The position numbers were made by a program, and so were the translations under genes. This document shows positions 23,987-32,220 of a stretch of DNA of 64,000 bases, in pieces. The stretch comes from Bradyrhizobium tropiciagri (GTDB lineage: Bacteria > Pseudomonadota > Alphaproteobacteria > Rhizobiales > Xanthobacteraceae). The notes under the pieces were generated by a model. The model ran no database searches, was not told where the DNA came from, and saw nothing but the letters and a program-made list of their open reading frames with translations. The number at the start of each line of letters is the position of its first letter. Within the stretch, counting starts at the first letter, position 1. The stretch is taken from contig NZ_JAFCKF010000004.1 in NCBI RefSeq assembly GCF_018130545.1, positions 197,501 to 261,500 of the forward strand, written 5' to 3'.

Positions 23987-24495
23987 GTGCCCCGACTCAA
24001 ATTGTCCTTGCGGAGACGCGGCTTAACAAGCCGATCGGGCCCCGTCGAGCGACCCGCGGCATCATCCCCAGACAGGGCTCGGGACGTGGACAATTTGGAA
24101 GCCCACTGATCGGGCAGGCGCGGTGTCGCTACCCGGACGCCACGGCCAGGTCGAAGGCCGCATGATCTCGGCAAGCTCGTGTTGCGTGCAGATGCCGGAT
24201 TTGCACTTGCCCACTGCACGCGCCTCCCGCGAGCGGCAGCAGGCTGCGTGTCGTCACGTGTCGGGATATCGGGAATCGTTTCCGAACCGGCTTCCACGAT
24301 GCGACCGTCATCGGGAATGTTTCCCGACGCAACGGGTGTAGCGTCCCATCGCAGGGCTGCGCGTTGCGGAACGTTGCATAAAAAGTCGAAGGTTTAACGG
24401 ATTTTGTCCCGCTCGCGTGCATATGCTGCTGAAGTAGAAGCGCCGGCACCAGTTGCGGCGGGCCAGCCGCTCGTCGCGGGCGCGGAGCGATCCTG
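23987..24495. other. Intergenic region with paired inverted repeats, 509 bp
   Basis: No convincing gene. It contains two 17-bp inverted repeats of the form TCGGGAA-n3-TTYCCGA, 42 bp apart, and AT-richer sequence near 24378-24410 that may include the promoter of the small gene at 24496. A minus-strand open frame here has unstructured composition and is not reported as a gene. Confidence 0.6.
24269..24327. promoter_or_regulatory. Two operator-like inverted repeats spaced 42 bp
   Basis: TCGGGAATCGTTTCCGA (24269-24285) and TCGGGAATGTTTCCCGA (24311-24327) share 7-bp arms around a 3-bp spacer; the second is perfect. The centre-to-centre spacing is 42 bp, four helical turns. The regulator is unknown. 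The nearest downstream gene is the small membrane protein at 24496. Confidence 0.5.
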
Positions 24496-24681
24496 ATGCC
24501 GGCCGCGAAACGCTCGATCACGCAAGTCTTCCTCATGCCGGCGCTGATCTTTGCTGTGATCGGCTTCGGGTTGGTCTCGGCGCTGCTCGGCGACGGGATC
24601 TGGGACCAGGCCTCCTGGCTCGCACTCGCCGTGCCGCTCGCCGTGATCGTGTTCTACGTCAGCCGGCGCGGGAACCGGTAA
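24496..24681 (+). CDS. Small membrane protein of unknown function
   Basis: A 61-residue protein, MPAAKRSITQVFLMPALIFA onward, with two hydrophobic segments (about 9-31 and 38-54), a short hydrophilic turn LLGDGIWDQ, and a basic tail SRRGNR. GGAGCGATCCTG precedes the ATG. The clean membrane-hairpin pattern and basic ends support a real gene; it resembles short hypothetical proteins often annotated in Bradyrhizobium. No function can be given. Paired inverted repeats lie about 170-230 bp upstream, and it is convergent with hxlR. Confidence 0.7.
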   Translation: MPAAKRSITQVFLMPALIFAVIGFGLVSALLGDGIWDQASWLALAVPLAVIVFYVSRRGNR

Positions 24682-24700
24682 GCAAGCGGGTCGACAGCAA

Positions 24701-25132
24701 CTATCGTTGTACGTTCTGCGCGGACGGACGTTCCGATGTCCGGCAGCTCTCGCCACCGCCGCCGTGCTGAGCGCTTCGCGGCGGCTCGGGCGGTCGCCAC
24801 GTAACGCCCTGTTCGGCGAGCAGATTGTTTCCCCATTCGGCCAGGGGGGTCAGCAGCGCAACAAGCTCGAATCCTCTCTCCGTCAATGCGTAGATCGATC
24901 GTTCGGATGAAATCTTGCGTTGTCGGACCGCGCCGTCGGCGATCAGGTCCCGCAGCAGGCTGGACAAGACTTGCTGGCGAACGCCCACGATCGAGTTGCG
25001 CAATTCGCCGAAGCTGAGTTCGTCGAGCGAAAGGAGATGAAGGACCCGGACCTTCCATTTGCCCGAGACGATCTTGAGGACCGTCTCGACGGGACAGGGA
25101 TCCGGGGCAGGGCGCTTGCGATGGTAGGCCAT
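24701..25132 (-). CDS. HxlR-family transcriptional regulator
   Basis: A 143-residue winged-helix regulator. The HxlR hallmark is clear: CPVETVLKIVSGKWKVRVLH (Cys13, then WK near 26) followed by LSFGELRNSIVGVRQQVLSSLLRDL (recognition helix) and the wing YALTERGFELVALL. HxlR proteins often sense reactive aldehydes or redox change through the N-terminal cysteine. The C-terminal 30 residues are Ser/Gly/Pro-rich and outside the domain. It is divergent from the membrane protein-amidohydrolase-MFS operon starting at 25247, with an inverted repeat TGGTCC-n12-GGACCA between them, so it likely controls that operon. Confidence 0.88.
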   Translation of the reverse strand: MAYHRKRPAPDPCPVETVLKIVSGKWKVRVLHLLSLDELSFGELRNSIVGVRQQVLSSLLRDLIADGAVRQRKISSERSIYALTERGFELVALLTPLAEWGNNLLAEQGVTWRPPEPPRSAQHGGGGESCRTSERPSAQNVQR

Positions 25133-25164
25133 GGTTTCCTCGGTCAGAAATTAATGTGTCTGGC

Positions 25165-25188
25165 TGGTCCATGTTTGATGTGGGACCA
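25165..25188. promoter_or_regulatory. Inverted repeat in the hxlR / membrane-protein divergent region
   Basis: TGGTCC (25165-25170) and GGACCA (25183-25188) form a 6-bp inverted repeat with a 12-bp spacer, centred between the two divergent starts. It is a plausible operator for HxlR. Confidence 0.45.
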
Positions 25189-25246
25189 TGAAACGATGCG
25201 AGCGACGTAACCAGCCTGCCGACAGGAATATCTCGCAAGGTCCTTC

Positions 25247-25654
25247 ATGGGTGACTCGATGAGCGGTCGCATTCTCAGTCTGCTTCTTTGGGCCGGCGTG
25301 GCCTATTTTTGCTGCATGGCGGTGGCGCACTTCTTCGGAATCAAGGTGCCGATCCTGTTTGTCTACTACGATACACCCTACTACGCCTATCAGGACAAGA
25401 TCATCTCGTTCGCGGTGGTGGCCTATATCTGCCTGTTTGCCTCCGCCGCGCGTTCGGGTGAAGTCGTCTTCGCCTTGGTTGCGATCTGGGTCACGGTTCT
25501 TGGTCTCTGCGCCGTCAACCTTTCCGACGCGTTGCAGAGCGTTCTCGCCGGCAAGTCCACACTGCTTTACTGGCTGCAGACCGCCGCAATCGCGGCCTAC
25601 GCTCTGTGCCTCACTGTTTTCTCGCGGCAGCCGCGAATCCTGTCGGCGCACTGA
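25247..25654 (+). CDS. Four-helix membrane protein of unknown function
   Basis: A 135-residue integral membrane protein. Hydrophobic segments lie at about 9-28 (SLLLWAGVAYFCCMAVAHFF), 50-65 (KIISFAVVAYICLFAS), 72-93 (VFALVAIWVTVLGLCAV) and 106-124. Between the first two is an aromatic loop VPILFVYYDTPYYAYQ. It has no recognised domain. The start at 25247 has AAGG six bases upstream; an internal ATG at 25259 is possible. It is the first gene of a three-gene operon with a YtcJ-like amidohydrolase and an MFS permease, divergent from hxlR, so a role with transport or uptake of the amidohydrolase substrate is inferred only from context. Confidence 0.8.
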   Translation: MGDSMSGRILSLLLWAGVAYFCCMAVAHFFGIKVPILFVYYDTPYYAYQDKIISFAVVAYICLFASAARSGEVVFALVAIWVTVLGLCAVNLSDALQSVLAGKSTLLYWLQTAAIAAYALCLTVFSRQPRILSAH

Positions 25655-25666
25655 GGGCCAAGCACG

Positions 25667-27331
25667 ATGATGCGGCCGGAATTGATCTTCCATAATGGAA
25701 AAGTGTTCACGGCGGATGCCGCCGCGAGCCGCGCCGAGGCGATTGCGGTGGCCGGCGGCACGATCGTTGCCGTCGGTCGCGATCTCGACGTCAAAGGTCT
25801 GGCCGGTCCCGGAACCAGGATGGTGGACCTTGGCGGCGGCATGCTGCTGCCCGGTATCGTCGATGTGCACAACCACCATCTCCGTGGCGGGCAAGCCGAC
25901 CTCTATGAATTGAAACTCTTGCCGACGATGCCGCTCGATGCGGTGCTCGAAGCTGTGCGCGCGCGATGCGCGACGACGAAACCGGGCGAGTGGGTCTTTG
26001 GTGGCATCTGGGGAAGCCAACTGGTCGAAATGATCGGTCGTGCAAGTTCGCTGGCGGCGCTCGATGCCGTTTCCGGGGCGCATCCGGTGATGCTGCGCGA
26101 CGACAGCCAGCACAACCGGTGGGTCAATTCTCGTGCGTTGGAGCTGATCGGGATCGACGCAGGCACCCCCGATCCCCAGGACGGTCAAATCCTTCGCGAT
26201 GTGGAGACCGGGGCCGCGACCGGGCTGTTGCTGGAGCGAGCCTCGGGGCTCGCCGAGCAGGCGGTCGAGCGAAGCATCCCGGATGTTGCGGAGCGCAACA
26301 AGGCTTCGTGCCGCCGCGCAGTTGAGATTCTCAATGGCTTCGGCGTTACCGCATTTCAGGATGCGACGACGACGCTCCCGTTCCTGGAGGCGCTGGCCGC
26401 GCTCGATCGCGCCAATGAGCTCAATGGCTGGTGCGTCGCCTCGCTGCCCGCGCAGCGGACGCTGTCGGGCGCCGACCTCGTCGGAGACGCGCTGATCGTG
26501 CGCCGGGAGACCTATCGCACCCGCCACGTCCGTCCCGATTTCATCAAGCTGTTCATGGACGGCGTGCCGACGACGCGTACCGCCGCCATGCTCACGCCGT
26601 ACCGTGCCACGCGCCTGCAAGGCTGCTGCTTTTGCGGCGATCCCTTGATTTCGATTCCTGATCTGGTGCGGTGGATCGCAAAGGCCGAGAAACATCGGAT
26701 GCGGGTCAAGGTGCATTGCACCGGCGATGCCGCGGTTCGCGATACCCTCGACGCCATCGAAGTCGTGCGCAGCTTCAACGGGCCCGGAGACGGCGCCGGT
26801 GCTACTCACCAGATCGCGCATGCGGGTTTCGTTGCCCCCGCCGATATCCCGCGCTTCCGCGCGCTCGATGTCGCGGCCGACCTGTCGCCGATCATCTGGT
26901 ATCCCGGCCCGATCCAGCAAGCCATCCGTGCGGCGCTGCCGGAGGATCGCGCCGACTGCTATTGGCCGCTTCGCGATTTCCACGCCGCCGGCGCGTTGAT
27001 GGCGGCCGGATCAGACTGGCCGGTCGTGGCCAATCCAGACCCCTGGCTCGGAATCGAAGGGATGATCACGCGCCGCAATCCGCGGGGCGGATATGACGGT
27101 GCGCTTTGGCCGGAGCAGGCCCTCGATCTCGAGACGGTGCTGCGCATCTACACCGTCAACGCCGCGCAGGCGATGGGCTTGTCCGATCTCACCGGATCGA
27201 TCGAAGCCGGAAAGTCGGCAGATTTCATCCTGGTCGATCGCGACTTGTTCGCGACCGCGCCCGAGCTTCTATCGCAGACCAAGGTGCTTTCGACCTGGTT
27301 CGAGGGCCGTCAGGTGCACGAGGCCGGATGA
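25667..27331 (+). CDS. YtcJ-like metal-dependent amidohydrolase
   Basis: A 554-residue amidohydrolase-superfamily enzyme of the long YtcJ / N-substituted-formamide-deformylase branch. Metal-binding HxH is DVHNHH (His68, His70). The barrel continues with FIKLFMDGVPTTRTA, whose Lys may be the carboxylated bridging residue, VKVHCTGDAAV (His), THQIAHAGFV (His) and the Asp of AAGSDWPV. The flanking beta-sandwich is completed by GSIEAGKSADFILVDRDLF. It overlaps no neighbour; it starts 12 bp after the membrane protein and is followed by an MFS transporter, suggesting uptake and hydrolysis of an amide or formamide-type compound under HxlR control. Confidence 0.88.
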   Translation: MMRPELIFHNGKVFTADAAASRAEAIAVAGGTIVAVGRDLDVKGLAGPGTRMVDLGGGMLLPGIVDVHNHHLRGGQADLYELKLLPTMPLDAVLEAVRARCATTKPGEWVFGGIWGSQLVEMIGRASSLAALDAVSGAHPVMLRDDSQHNRWVNSRALELIGIDAGTPDPQDGQILRDVETGAATGLLLERASGLAEQAVERSIPDVAERNKASCRRAVEILNGFGVTAFQDATTTLPFLEALAALDRANELNGWCVASLPAQRTLSGADLVGDALIVRRETYRTRHVRPDFIKLFMDGVPTTRTAAMLTPYRATRLQGCCFCGDPLISIPDLVRWIAKAEKHRMRVKVHCTGDAAVRDTLDAIEVVRSFNGPGDGAGATHQIAHAGFVAPADIPRFRALDVAADLSPIIWYPGPIQQAIRAALPEDRADCYWPLRDFHAAGALMAAGSDWPVVANPDPWLGIEGMITRRNPRGGYDGALWPEQALDLETVLRIYTVNAAQAMGLSDLTGSIEAGKSADFILVDRDLFATAPELLSQTKVLSTWFEGRQVHEAG

Positions 27332-27460
27332 AAACTCGCGCGTCGGTTCCTGATCGGCGCCGCCATTCTCATGCCGGATACCTCCGTCCCGTTTGCCGGT
27401 GGTGTCCCCTCGCGCAAACCTCGTCATAGTCCGCCGCACAAAAGAAACGTGCGAGGAAAC

Positions 27461-28750
27461 ATGACTGAGAGCATCGTTGATGCCGTAGCGCCGTCGGTCG
27501 CGGCGCCTGGCGCGGTGTCGCCGCGAAAAGTGTTCTGGGCGACCTGGTTCGGATGGATGCTCGATGGCTTCGATTCCTCGATGTACGCCTACATCCTGGT
27601 CAGTGCGTTGAGCGAGCTGCTGCCGGCCAGCGGCATCGAGCCGAGCAAGGCCAATATCGGCATCTATGGCGGGTTGTTGTTCTCGATCTTCATGCTGGGC
27701 TGGGCCTGCTCGATGGTCTGGGGCTGGGCCGCCGACCGTTACGGGCGGGTCAGGATCATGTGCTGGACGGTGCTGGTCTACTCGCTGTTCACGGCCTTGT
27801 GCGGGCTTGCAACCGGGATCGTGATGTTTGCCTTGTTTCGCTTTGTTGCCGGCTTCGGCATCGGCGGCGAATGGGCCGCGGGCACGCCGCTGCTGCAGGA
27901 ATCCGTGCCCGAGAACACACGGGTGCGGCTCGCCGGATGGCTACACACGGCGACGCCGACCGGGCTGTTCCTCGCCGCCGCCGTGACGCTCGCGATCGGC
28001 AGCACGCTCGGCTGGCGCGGCATGTTCCTGCTCGGCATCCTGCCGGCGCTGCTGATTGCGTATCTGCGCAGCAACATTCCCGAGCCGGAACACAGCGCGT
28101 CGCGCGAGCAGCCTCGGGTCTCGGCATTGTTTGCTGGCGATCAGGCGCGCACCACCTGGGCCGCCGCCCTGATGATGGCCTGCATCATCTTCGGCCTGTG
28201 GTCGTCGAACTTCTGGGCGCCCACCGTGATTGCGACCAAGCTGGTCGCAGCCGGCGCGACGCCGGCGCATGCGCAGGAGATGGGCGCAGTGGCTGGCTTG
28301 ATCACCAATGTCGGCACTTTGATCGGCTGCCTCCTTGTACCATGGCTCACCGGCTGGCTCGGCAGCCGGCGCCGCACCGCGGTGCTGTTCTTCATCGGCG
28401 GGTTGATCTCCGTCGTGGTCTGCTATGAGGTCGCGATCGAATGGCTCGATAGCCTGACGCTGTTCATGGTGCTGCTGCCGGTGCTCGGCTTCTTCACCAA
28501 TGGCGTGTTCGGCCTGTTCACGATCTGGCTGCCGGAGATGTTTCCGTCCGCACTGCGCGGTTCGGGTTCCGGCTTTGCCTTCAGCATGGGCCGCGTGCTC
28601 GGCGCAGCCGGCCCGTCGCTGATCGGCGCGCTCGCCGCCCGCACCGGGAGCTTTCCGCTGGCGATCTCGATGCTGTCGCTGATTTATGTGATCGGCCTGC
28701 CGTTGATCGCCCTGGCGCCGGAGACGGCCGGCAAGCCGCTCGCGAAATAG
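27461..28750 (+). CDS. MFS transporter (organic acid / aromatic acid:H+ symporter type)
   Basis: A 429-residue permease with 12 predicted membrane helices. The start at ATG 27461 follows GCGAGGAAAC. The first-helix motif FGWMLDGFDSSMYAYIL and the loop 2-3 motif WGWAADRYGRVRIM (GxxxDRxGRR type) place it in the metabolite:H+ symporter / aromatic acid:H+ symporter branch, with AGFGIGGEWAAGTPLLQE in helix 4, and the second half carries FGLFTIWLPEMFPSALRGSG. It is the last gene of the HxlR-linked operon and probably imports the substrate of the upstream amidohydrolase. Confidence 0.9.
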   Translation: MTESIVDAVAPSVAAPGAVSPRKVFWATWFGWMLDGFDSSMYAYILVSALSELLPASGIEPSKANIGIYGGLLFSIFMLGWACSMVWGWAADRYGRVRIMCWTVLVYSLFTALCGLATGIVMFALFRFVAGFGIGGEWAAGTPLLQESVPENTRVRLAGWLHTATPTGLFLAAAVTLAIGSTLGWRGMFLLGILPALLIAYLRSNIPEPEHSASREQPRVSALFAGDQARTTWAAALMMACIIFGLWSSNFWAPTVIATKLVAAGATPAHAQEMGAVAGLITNVGTLIGCLLVPWLTGWLGSRRRTAVLFFIGGLISVVVCYEVAIEWLDSLTLFMVLLPVLGFFTNGVFGLFTIWLPEMFPSALRGSGSGFAFSMGRVLGAAGPSLIGALAARTGSFPLAISMLSLIYVIGLPLIALAPETAGKPLAK

Positions 28751-28807
28751 CGAACGCGTCGGCTCTCAGGCGCGGCCGGCTCCGTCGCGCCTGCCACCTG
28801 CGAAGCG

Positions 28808-29977
28808 CTATTCCGCCGGCTTCGCGACGGCCGTCGCCGTCGTAGCCACTGGCGGCTTCGGCGCCTTGTCGACCTTCTTCGACCAGGAGCGGTAATAGGC
28901 CAGCACGGTCATCAGCACGATGCCGACCACGCTGACCACGATCTGCATCCAGAGGCTGCCGGAGACCTCGACCAGCACCACATGCGCGACCACGGCGAGG
29001 AAGACGCCCGAGCAGAACACCTCGAGCGACTGCTGCCCGCATTTGATGATCGGCTGGAACACCGGCCATTCGTATCCCGCCCATTCGCGCGGCAGGAAAC
29101 GGGTGACGAAGAAGGCAAGCACGATGAAGTGCAGCACGCGATAGGGCGCGAGGTTGGTCTTGTCGTTCGGATTGAAGGCGTCATAGAGCCAGGGCGGCAT
29201 CGCCTGACCGAGCTCCGGGAAGCGGCCCGCCAGCGTCATCACCATTGCGAACAGCAGATAGGCACCACCGAGCCAAAGGAAGGCGCGCGAGCGGATGAAA
29301 TCGATCGACTCGCTGGCGCCGCCGAGCGCGAACCAGCCGCCGAACACGAACAGGAACTGCCAGCAGAACGGGTTGAAGTACCATGTGCCGGATGGATAGG
29401 CCGGCAGATTCCAGCCGAAATGACGTGCGGCGAGATAGAGCAGGAACGAGGCCAGCAGCGTCAGATTGAGCTTCCGCAGCATCGCCCACAGCACCAGCGG
29501 ATATACCAGCATCAGCGCGATATAGAGCGGCAGCACGTCCATGTTGACCGGCTTGAACGCCAGGATCAGGCCCTGATAGAGCGTCTCCGCCGGGTTCTGC
29601 ATGAAGCCCGCGACGTTGAACTCGTTCTGCAGATTGGGGTCGTGATAGCGCTGCGCGAGATAGCCGATCTCGGCGATGTAGATCACGAACAGCAGGACGT
29701 GCGCGACATAGATCTGCCAGGCCCGCTTGATCAGGCGGGTGGTGCCGATCACCGTGCCGCGCTCGAGCATCATCCGCGCATAGACAAAGGACGCGGTGTA
29801 GCCAGAGATGAAGACGAACAGATCGGCGGCGTCGCTGAAGCCGAAATTCTTCTGCGTGATCCAGTTCACCGCGTTGTTGGGGATATGATCGAGATAGATC
29901 GCCCAGTTGGCGAAGCCGCGCAGCAGATCGAGGCGGTAGTCGCGGCCACGCGGCGGCAGAACAGCCTTGACGTCCAT
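28808..29977 (-). CDS. opgC: OpgC-like acyltransferase-3 membrane protein (osmoregulated periplasmic glucan modification)
   Basis: A 389-residue integral membrane protein with about ten helices. It begins MDVKAVLPPRGRDYRLDLLRG; RLDLLRGFANWAIYLDHIPNN is the conserved N-terminal motif of the OpgC family, and DAADLFVFISGYTASFVYA follows. OpgC proteins add succinyl (or similar) groups to osmoregulated periplasmic glucans, which matter for osmoadaptation and host interaction in rhizobia. ATG 29977 has GGGAGCGAACTG upstream; a GTG at 30004 is less likely. The C-terminal tail (PKPPVATTATAVAKPAE) is a disordered Pro/Ala stretch. No opgG/opgH genes are nearby. Confidence 0.85.
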   Translation of the reverse strand: MDVKAVLPPRGRDYRLDLLRGFANWAIYLDHIPNNAVNWITQKNFGFSDAADLFVFISGYTASFVYARMMLERGTVIGTTRLIKRAWQIYVAHVLLFVIYIAEIGYLAQRYHDPNLQNEFNVAGFMQNPAETLYQGLILAFKPVNMDVLPLYIALMLVYPLVLWAMLRKLNLTLLASFLLYLAARHFGWNLPAYPSGTWYFNPFCWQFLFVFGGWFALGGASESIDFIRSRAFLWLGGAYLLFAMVMTLAGRFPELGQAMPPWLYDAFNPNDKTNLAPYRVLHFIVLAFFVTRFLPREWAGYEWPVFQPIIKCGQQSLEVFCSGVFLAVVAHVVLVEVSGSLWMQIVVSVVGIVLMTVLAYYRSWSKKVDKAPKPPVATTATAVAKPAE

Positions 29978-30118
29978 CAGTTCGCTCCCATCCCCAGTGC
30001 CCACGTGTCCGCGATGTCATACTAGAACAGGATTTCGACGGCTGTGTATCCGTTTCTGGGAAAGGATCGTCTCAACCGCGGGGCAAACAACGCTGAATTT
30101 GGATCAAATCGTTCGCGA

Positions 30119-30733
30119 CTAGTGCTGTACGAACCCGTTATGCAGCGTGGTGAACAGCGTCCTGCCCTTCTTCACCAGGTCATATTTGCGGCCGTAGAGC
30201 AGCCAGACCGCGGTGAGGTGGCACATCCCGCCCATCATCAGCGACATCGCGGTGTAGGGATCGAGATTGCGGCGATAGATGCCGGCGCGGCTTGCCTGCC
30301 TGATCAGCTGCACATAGCGCAGCGCGTATTTGTCGACCGCTTTCTTGATCCGCGGCTCGGCCGCCAGCACGCTCGGCCAGATCTCGAGGAAGAACACGCG
30401 GCCCCAGCTCGGGTTGTCCTTGATGTATTGGAAGTTGGTCAGGAAGATGATGCGAAGCTGCTCGACGGGATCGCCTCCCTTCACCAGCAGCGGTTCGGTC
30501 TTCTGATACAGCGCTTCGAAATTGCCCTCGGGCACATCGAGCACCAGCGCGCGCTTATCCTCGAAATAGTCGTAGAGGCTGGAGAGCGGCACCTTGGCCG
30601 TCGCAGCGATGTCGGTGAGCGAGGTGCCGTCGATACCTCTCTGGCCGAACAGCCTGGTCGCCGCCGAGAGAATCTGCTCGCGCCGGTCGCGGCTGCGTTG
30701 TTGCTTGAGCTTGAGCGTCGTCCCCGAAGCCAC
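30119..30733 (-). CDS. TetR/AcrR-family transcriptional regulator
   Basis: A 204-residue regulator. The N-terminal helix-turn-helix is typical of TetR: RREQILSAATRLFGQRGIDG then TSLTDIAATAKVPLSSLYDYF (about residues 15-55). The C-terminal domain is helical and contains IWPSVLAAEPRIKKAVDKYA and an aromatic GGMCHLTAVWLLYG segment. I took GTG 30733, which has GGAGACGAAA directly upstream; GTG 30745 is an alternative. The longer frame upstream is not TetR-like. The acyl-CoA dehydrogenase 85 bp upstream is transcribed in the same direction, so it may regulate acyl-CoA metabolism. Confidence 0.85.
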   Translation of the reverse strand: MASGTTLKLKQQRSRDRREQILSAATRLFGQRGIDGTSLTDIAATAKVPLSSLYDYFEDKRALVLDVPEGNFEALYQKTEPLLVKGGDPVEQLRIIFLTNFQYIKDNPSWGRVFFLEIWPSVLAAEPRIKKAVDKYALRYVQLIRQASRAGIYRRNLDPYTAMSLMMGGMCHLTAVWLLYGRKYDLVKKGRTLFTTLHNGFVQH

Positions 30734-30818
30734 TTTCGTCTCCACGCGTCCCGCAAAAACAGTAAGGCAGCGGGATCGGAACACAAGCGTTATTGCTGCG
30801 ACATACAGCGTAAGATTG

Positions 30819-31994
30819 TCACTGGATCGATGCGTTCCGCCGTTCCCGATTGCGGAACGCGTTGCGGGCGATGATCTGGCGCATGATCTCGGATGTGCCG
30901 TCCAGAATGCGGACGACGCGTGTTTCCCGCCAGATGCGTTCAATCGGCAGGTCCCTGGAATAACCGGCACCACCGAACAGCTGCATGGTCATGTCGGCGA
31001 CGCGCTGCACCATATCGGCGCCGGTATATTTGGACAGCGCCGCCGCGGCGGTGCGGGCGGCGGCGTCGCCCTGGTCGTAACGCCACGCCGCCTCATAGGC
31101 AACGAGGCGCGCGGCATGCAGCGCGCTTGCCATGTCGGCGATCTGCCACTCGATGCCTTGATGATCGCGCAGCTTGCGGCCGAACGTCTCGCGCTCGGAG
31201 ACATGGTCGAGCGCGTAGTCCAGGAGCTGGCTCGCCGCACCGACGCAATAAGCGCCCCAATGCGTGCGCCCGGCATCCAGGCACCGCATCGCGATGGCGA
31301 ATCCGTCGCCCTCCTGGCCGAGCAGGTTTTCGCAGGGAATGCGGCACTCCTCGAAGATGACTTCGGCATGCTCCGAGCCGCGCCCGGCGGCCATCTCGAC
31401 CACGCGGCCGATGGCGAGGCCCGGTGTCTTCGCATCGACGACGAAGGCCGCAATGCCCTTCGCGCCCCGGGCCGGATCGAGCGTGGCGAATACCGTGAAG
31501 ACGCCGGCGACCGGCGCATTGGTGATGTAGGTCTTGCGGCCGTCGAGCACGTAATGATCGCCGTCGCGCCGCGCCCGGGTCTGGATCCGCGCGGCATCGG
31601 ATCCGGCGTTCGGCTCGGTCAGCGCGAAGGCGCCGATCACCCGTCCGCTGGCGAGCTTGGGCAGCCAGCGGTCGCGAACCTCCGGCTGCGCGAAGAACTC
31701 GATCGCCTTCGAACCGATGTGAACGTTGACGCCGCTCAGATAGTAGAAGGCGGTGTGCGCCTTCGCGAGCTCCTCGATCGCAATGCAGCTGCCGAGCATC
31801 GACAGACCGAGCCCGCCGAATTGCTTCGGCGTGTTGGTGCCGAACAATCCCATCCTGCGCAGCGCGGCTATCGCGTTGTCCGGCACCACGCCGGTCGCCT
31901 CGATCGCGGCATCGTGCGGCTGCAATTCGCTGCGCACGAACTCGCGCAGACGGCCTTGCAGAACGCGCAGATCGTCGGGAAGCTCGAAATGCAT
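30819..31994 (-). CDS. Acyl-CoA dehydrogenase family protein
   Basis: A 391-residue FAD flavoprotein that introduces an alpha-beta double bond into acyl-CoA. It shows the N-terminal helical domain, the middle beta domain with FALTEPNAGSDAARIQT (signature 1) and the C-terminal domain with QLFGGAGYSRDLPIERIWRE (signature 2). At the position of the usual catalytic Glu (YEGTS type) the sequence reads RILDGTSEIM, that is Asp365. ATG 31994 is chosen; an in-frame ATG at 32039 would add 15 residues. The gene is divergent from the asparaginase gene and is followed by the tetR gene. Confidence 0.88.
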   Translation of the reverse strand: MHFELPDDLRVLQGRLREFVRSELQPHDAAIEATGVVPDNAIAALRRMGLFGTNTPKQFGGLGLSMLGSCIAIEELAKAHTAFYYLSGVNVHIGSKAIEFFAQPEVRDRWLPKLASGRVIGAFALTEPNAGSDAARIQTRARRDGDHYVLDGRKTYITNAPVAGVFTVFATLDPARGAKGIAAFVVDAKTPGLAIGRVVEMAAGRGSEHAEVIFEECRIPCENLLGQEGDGFAIAMRCLDAGRTHWGAYCVGAASQLLDYALDHVSERETFGRKLRDHQGIEWQIADMASALHAARLVAYEAAWRYDQGDAAARTAAAALSKYTGADMVQRVADMTMQLFGGAGYSRDLPIERIWRETRVVRILDGTSEIMRQIIARNAFRNRERRNASIQ

Positions 31995-32220
31995 GGCGTC
32001 ACCAAATTCGAATAATCTTCGAAAAATGTGCGATGTCATCCCGGCGATGTCAAGATTTCGGGCACGCGCTGGAAAACCAGGCGGCCCTGGCCGGATGACA
32101 CGACGCGGGCGAGATCGCCGCGAAACCTTGCCGGCGGCGTTTCCGCCGCAAGTTTGTCCATTTCTTGCGCGACAAAACCACGAGTTGTGAGTAGATGGTT
32201 TGTCACTGGGGGAAGAAATG

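Noticed and set aside
24129-24536. 135-codon minus-strand open frame in the gap beside the HerA-like gene
   Set aside because: The composition is unstructured (His, Arg, Cys scattered), it overlaps the start of the small membrane protein, and it runs through the paired inverted repeats; it is better explained as regulatory sequence.
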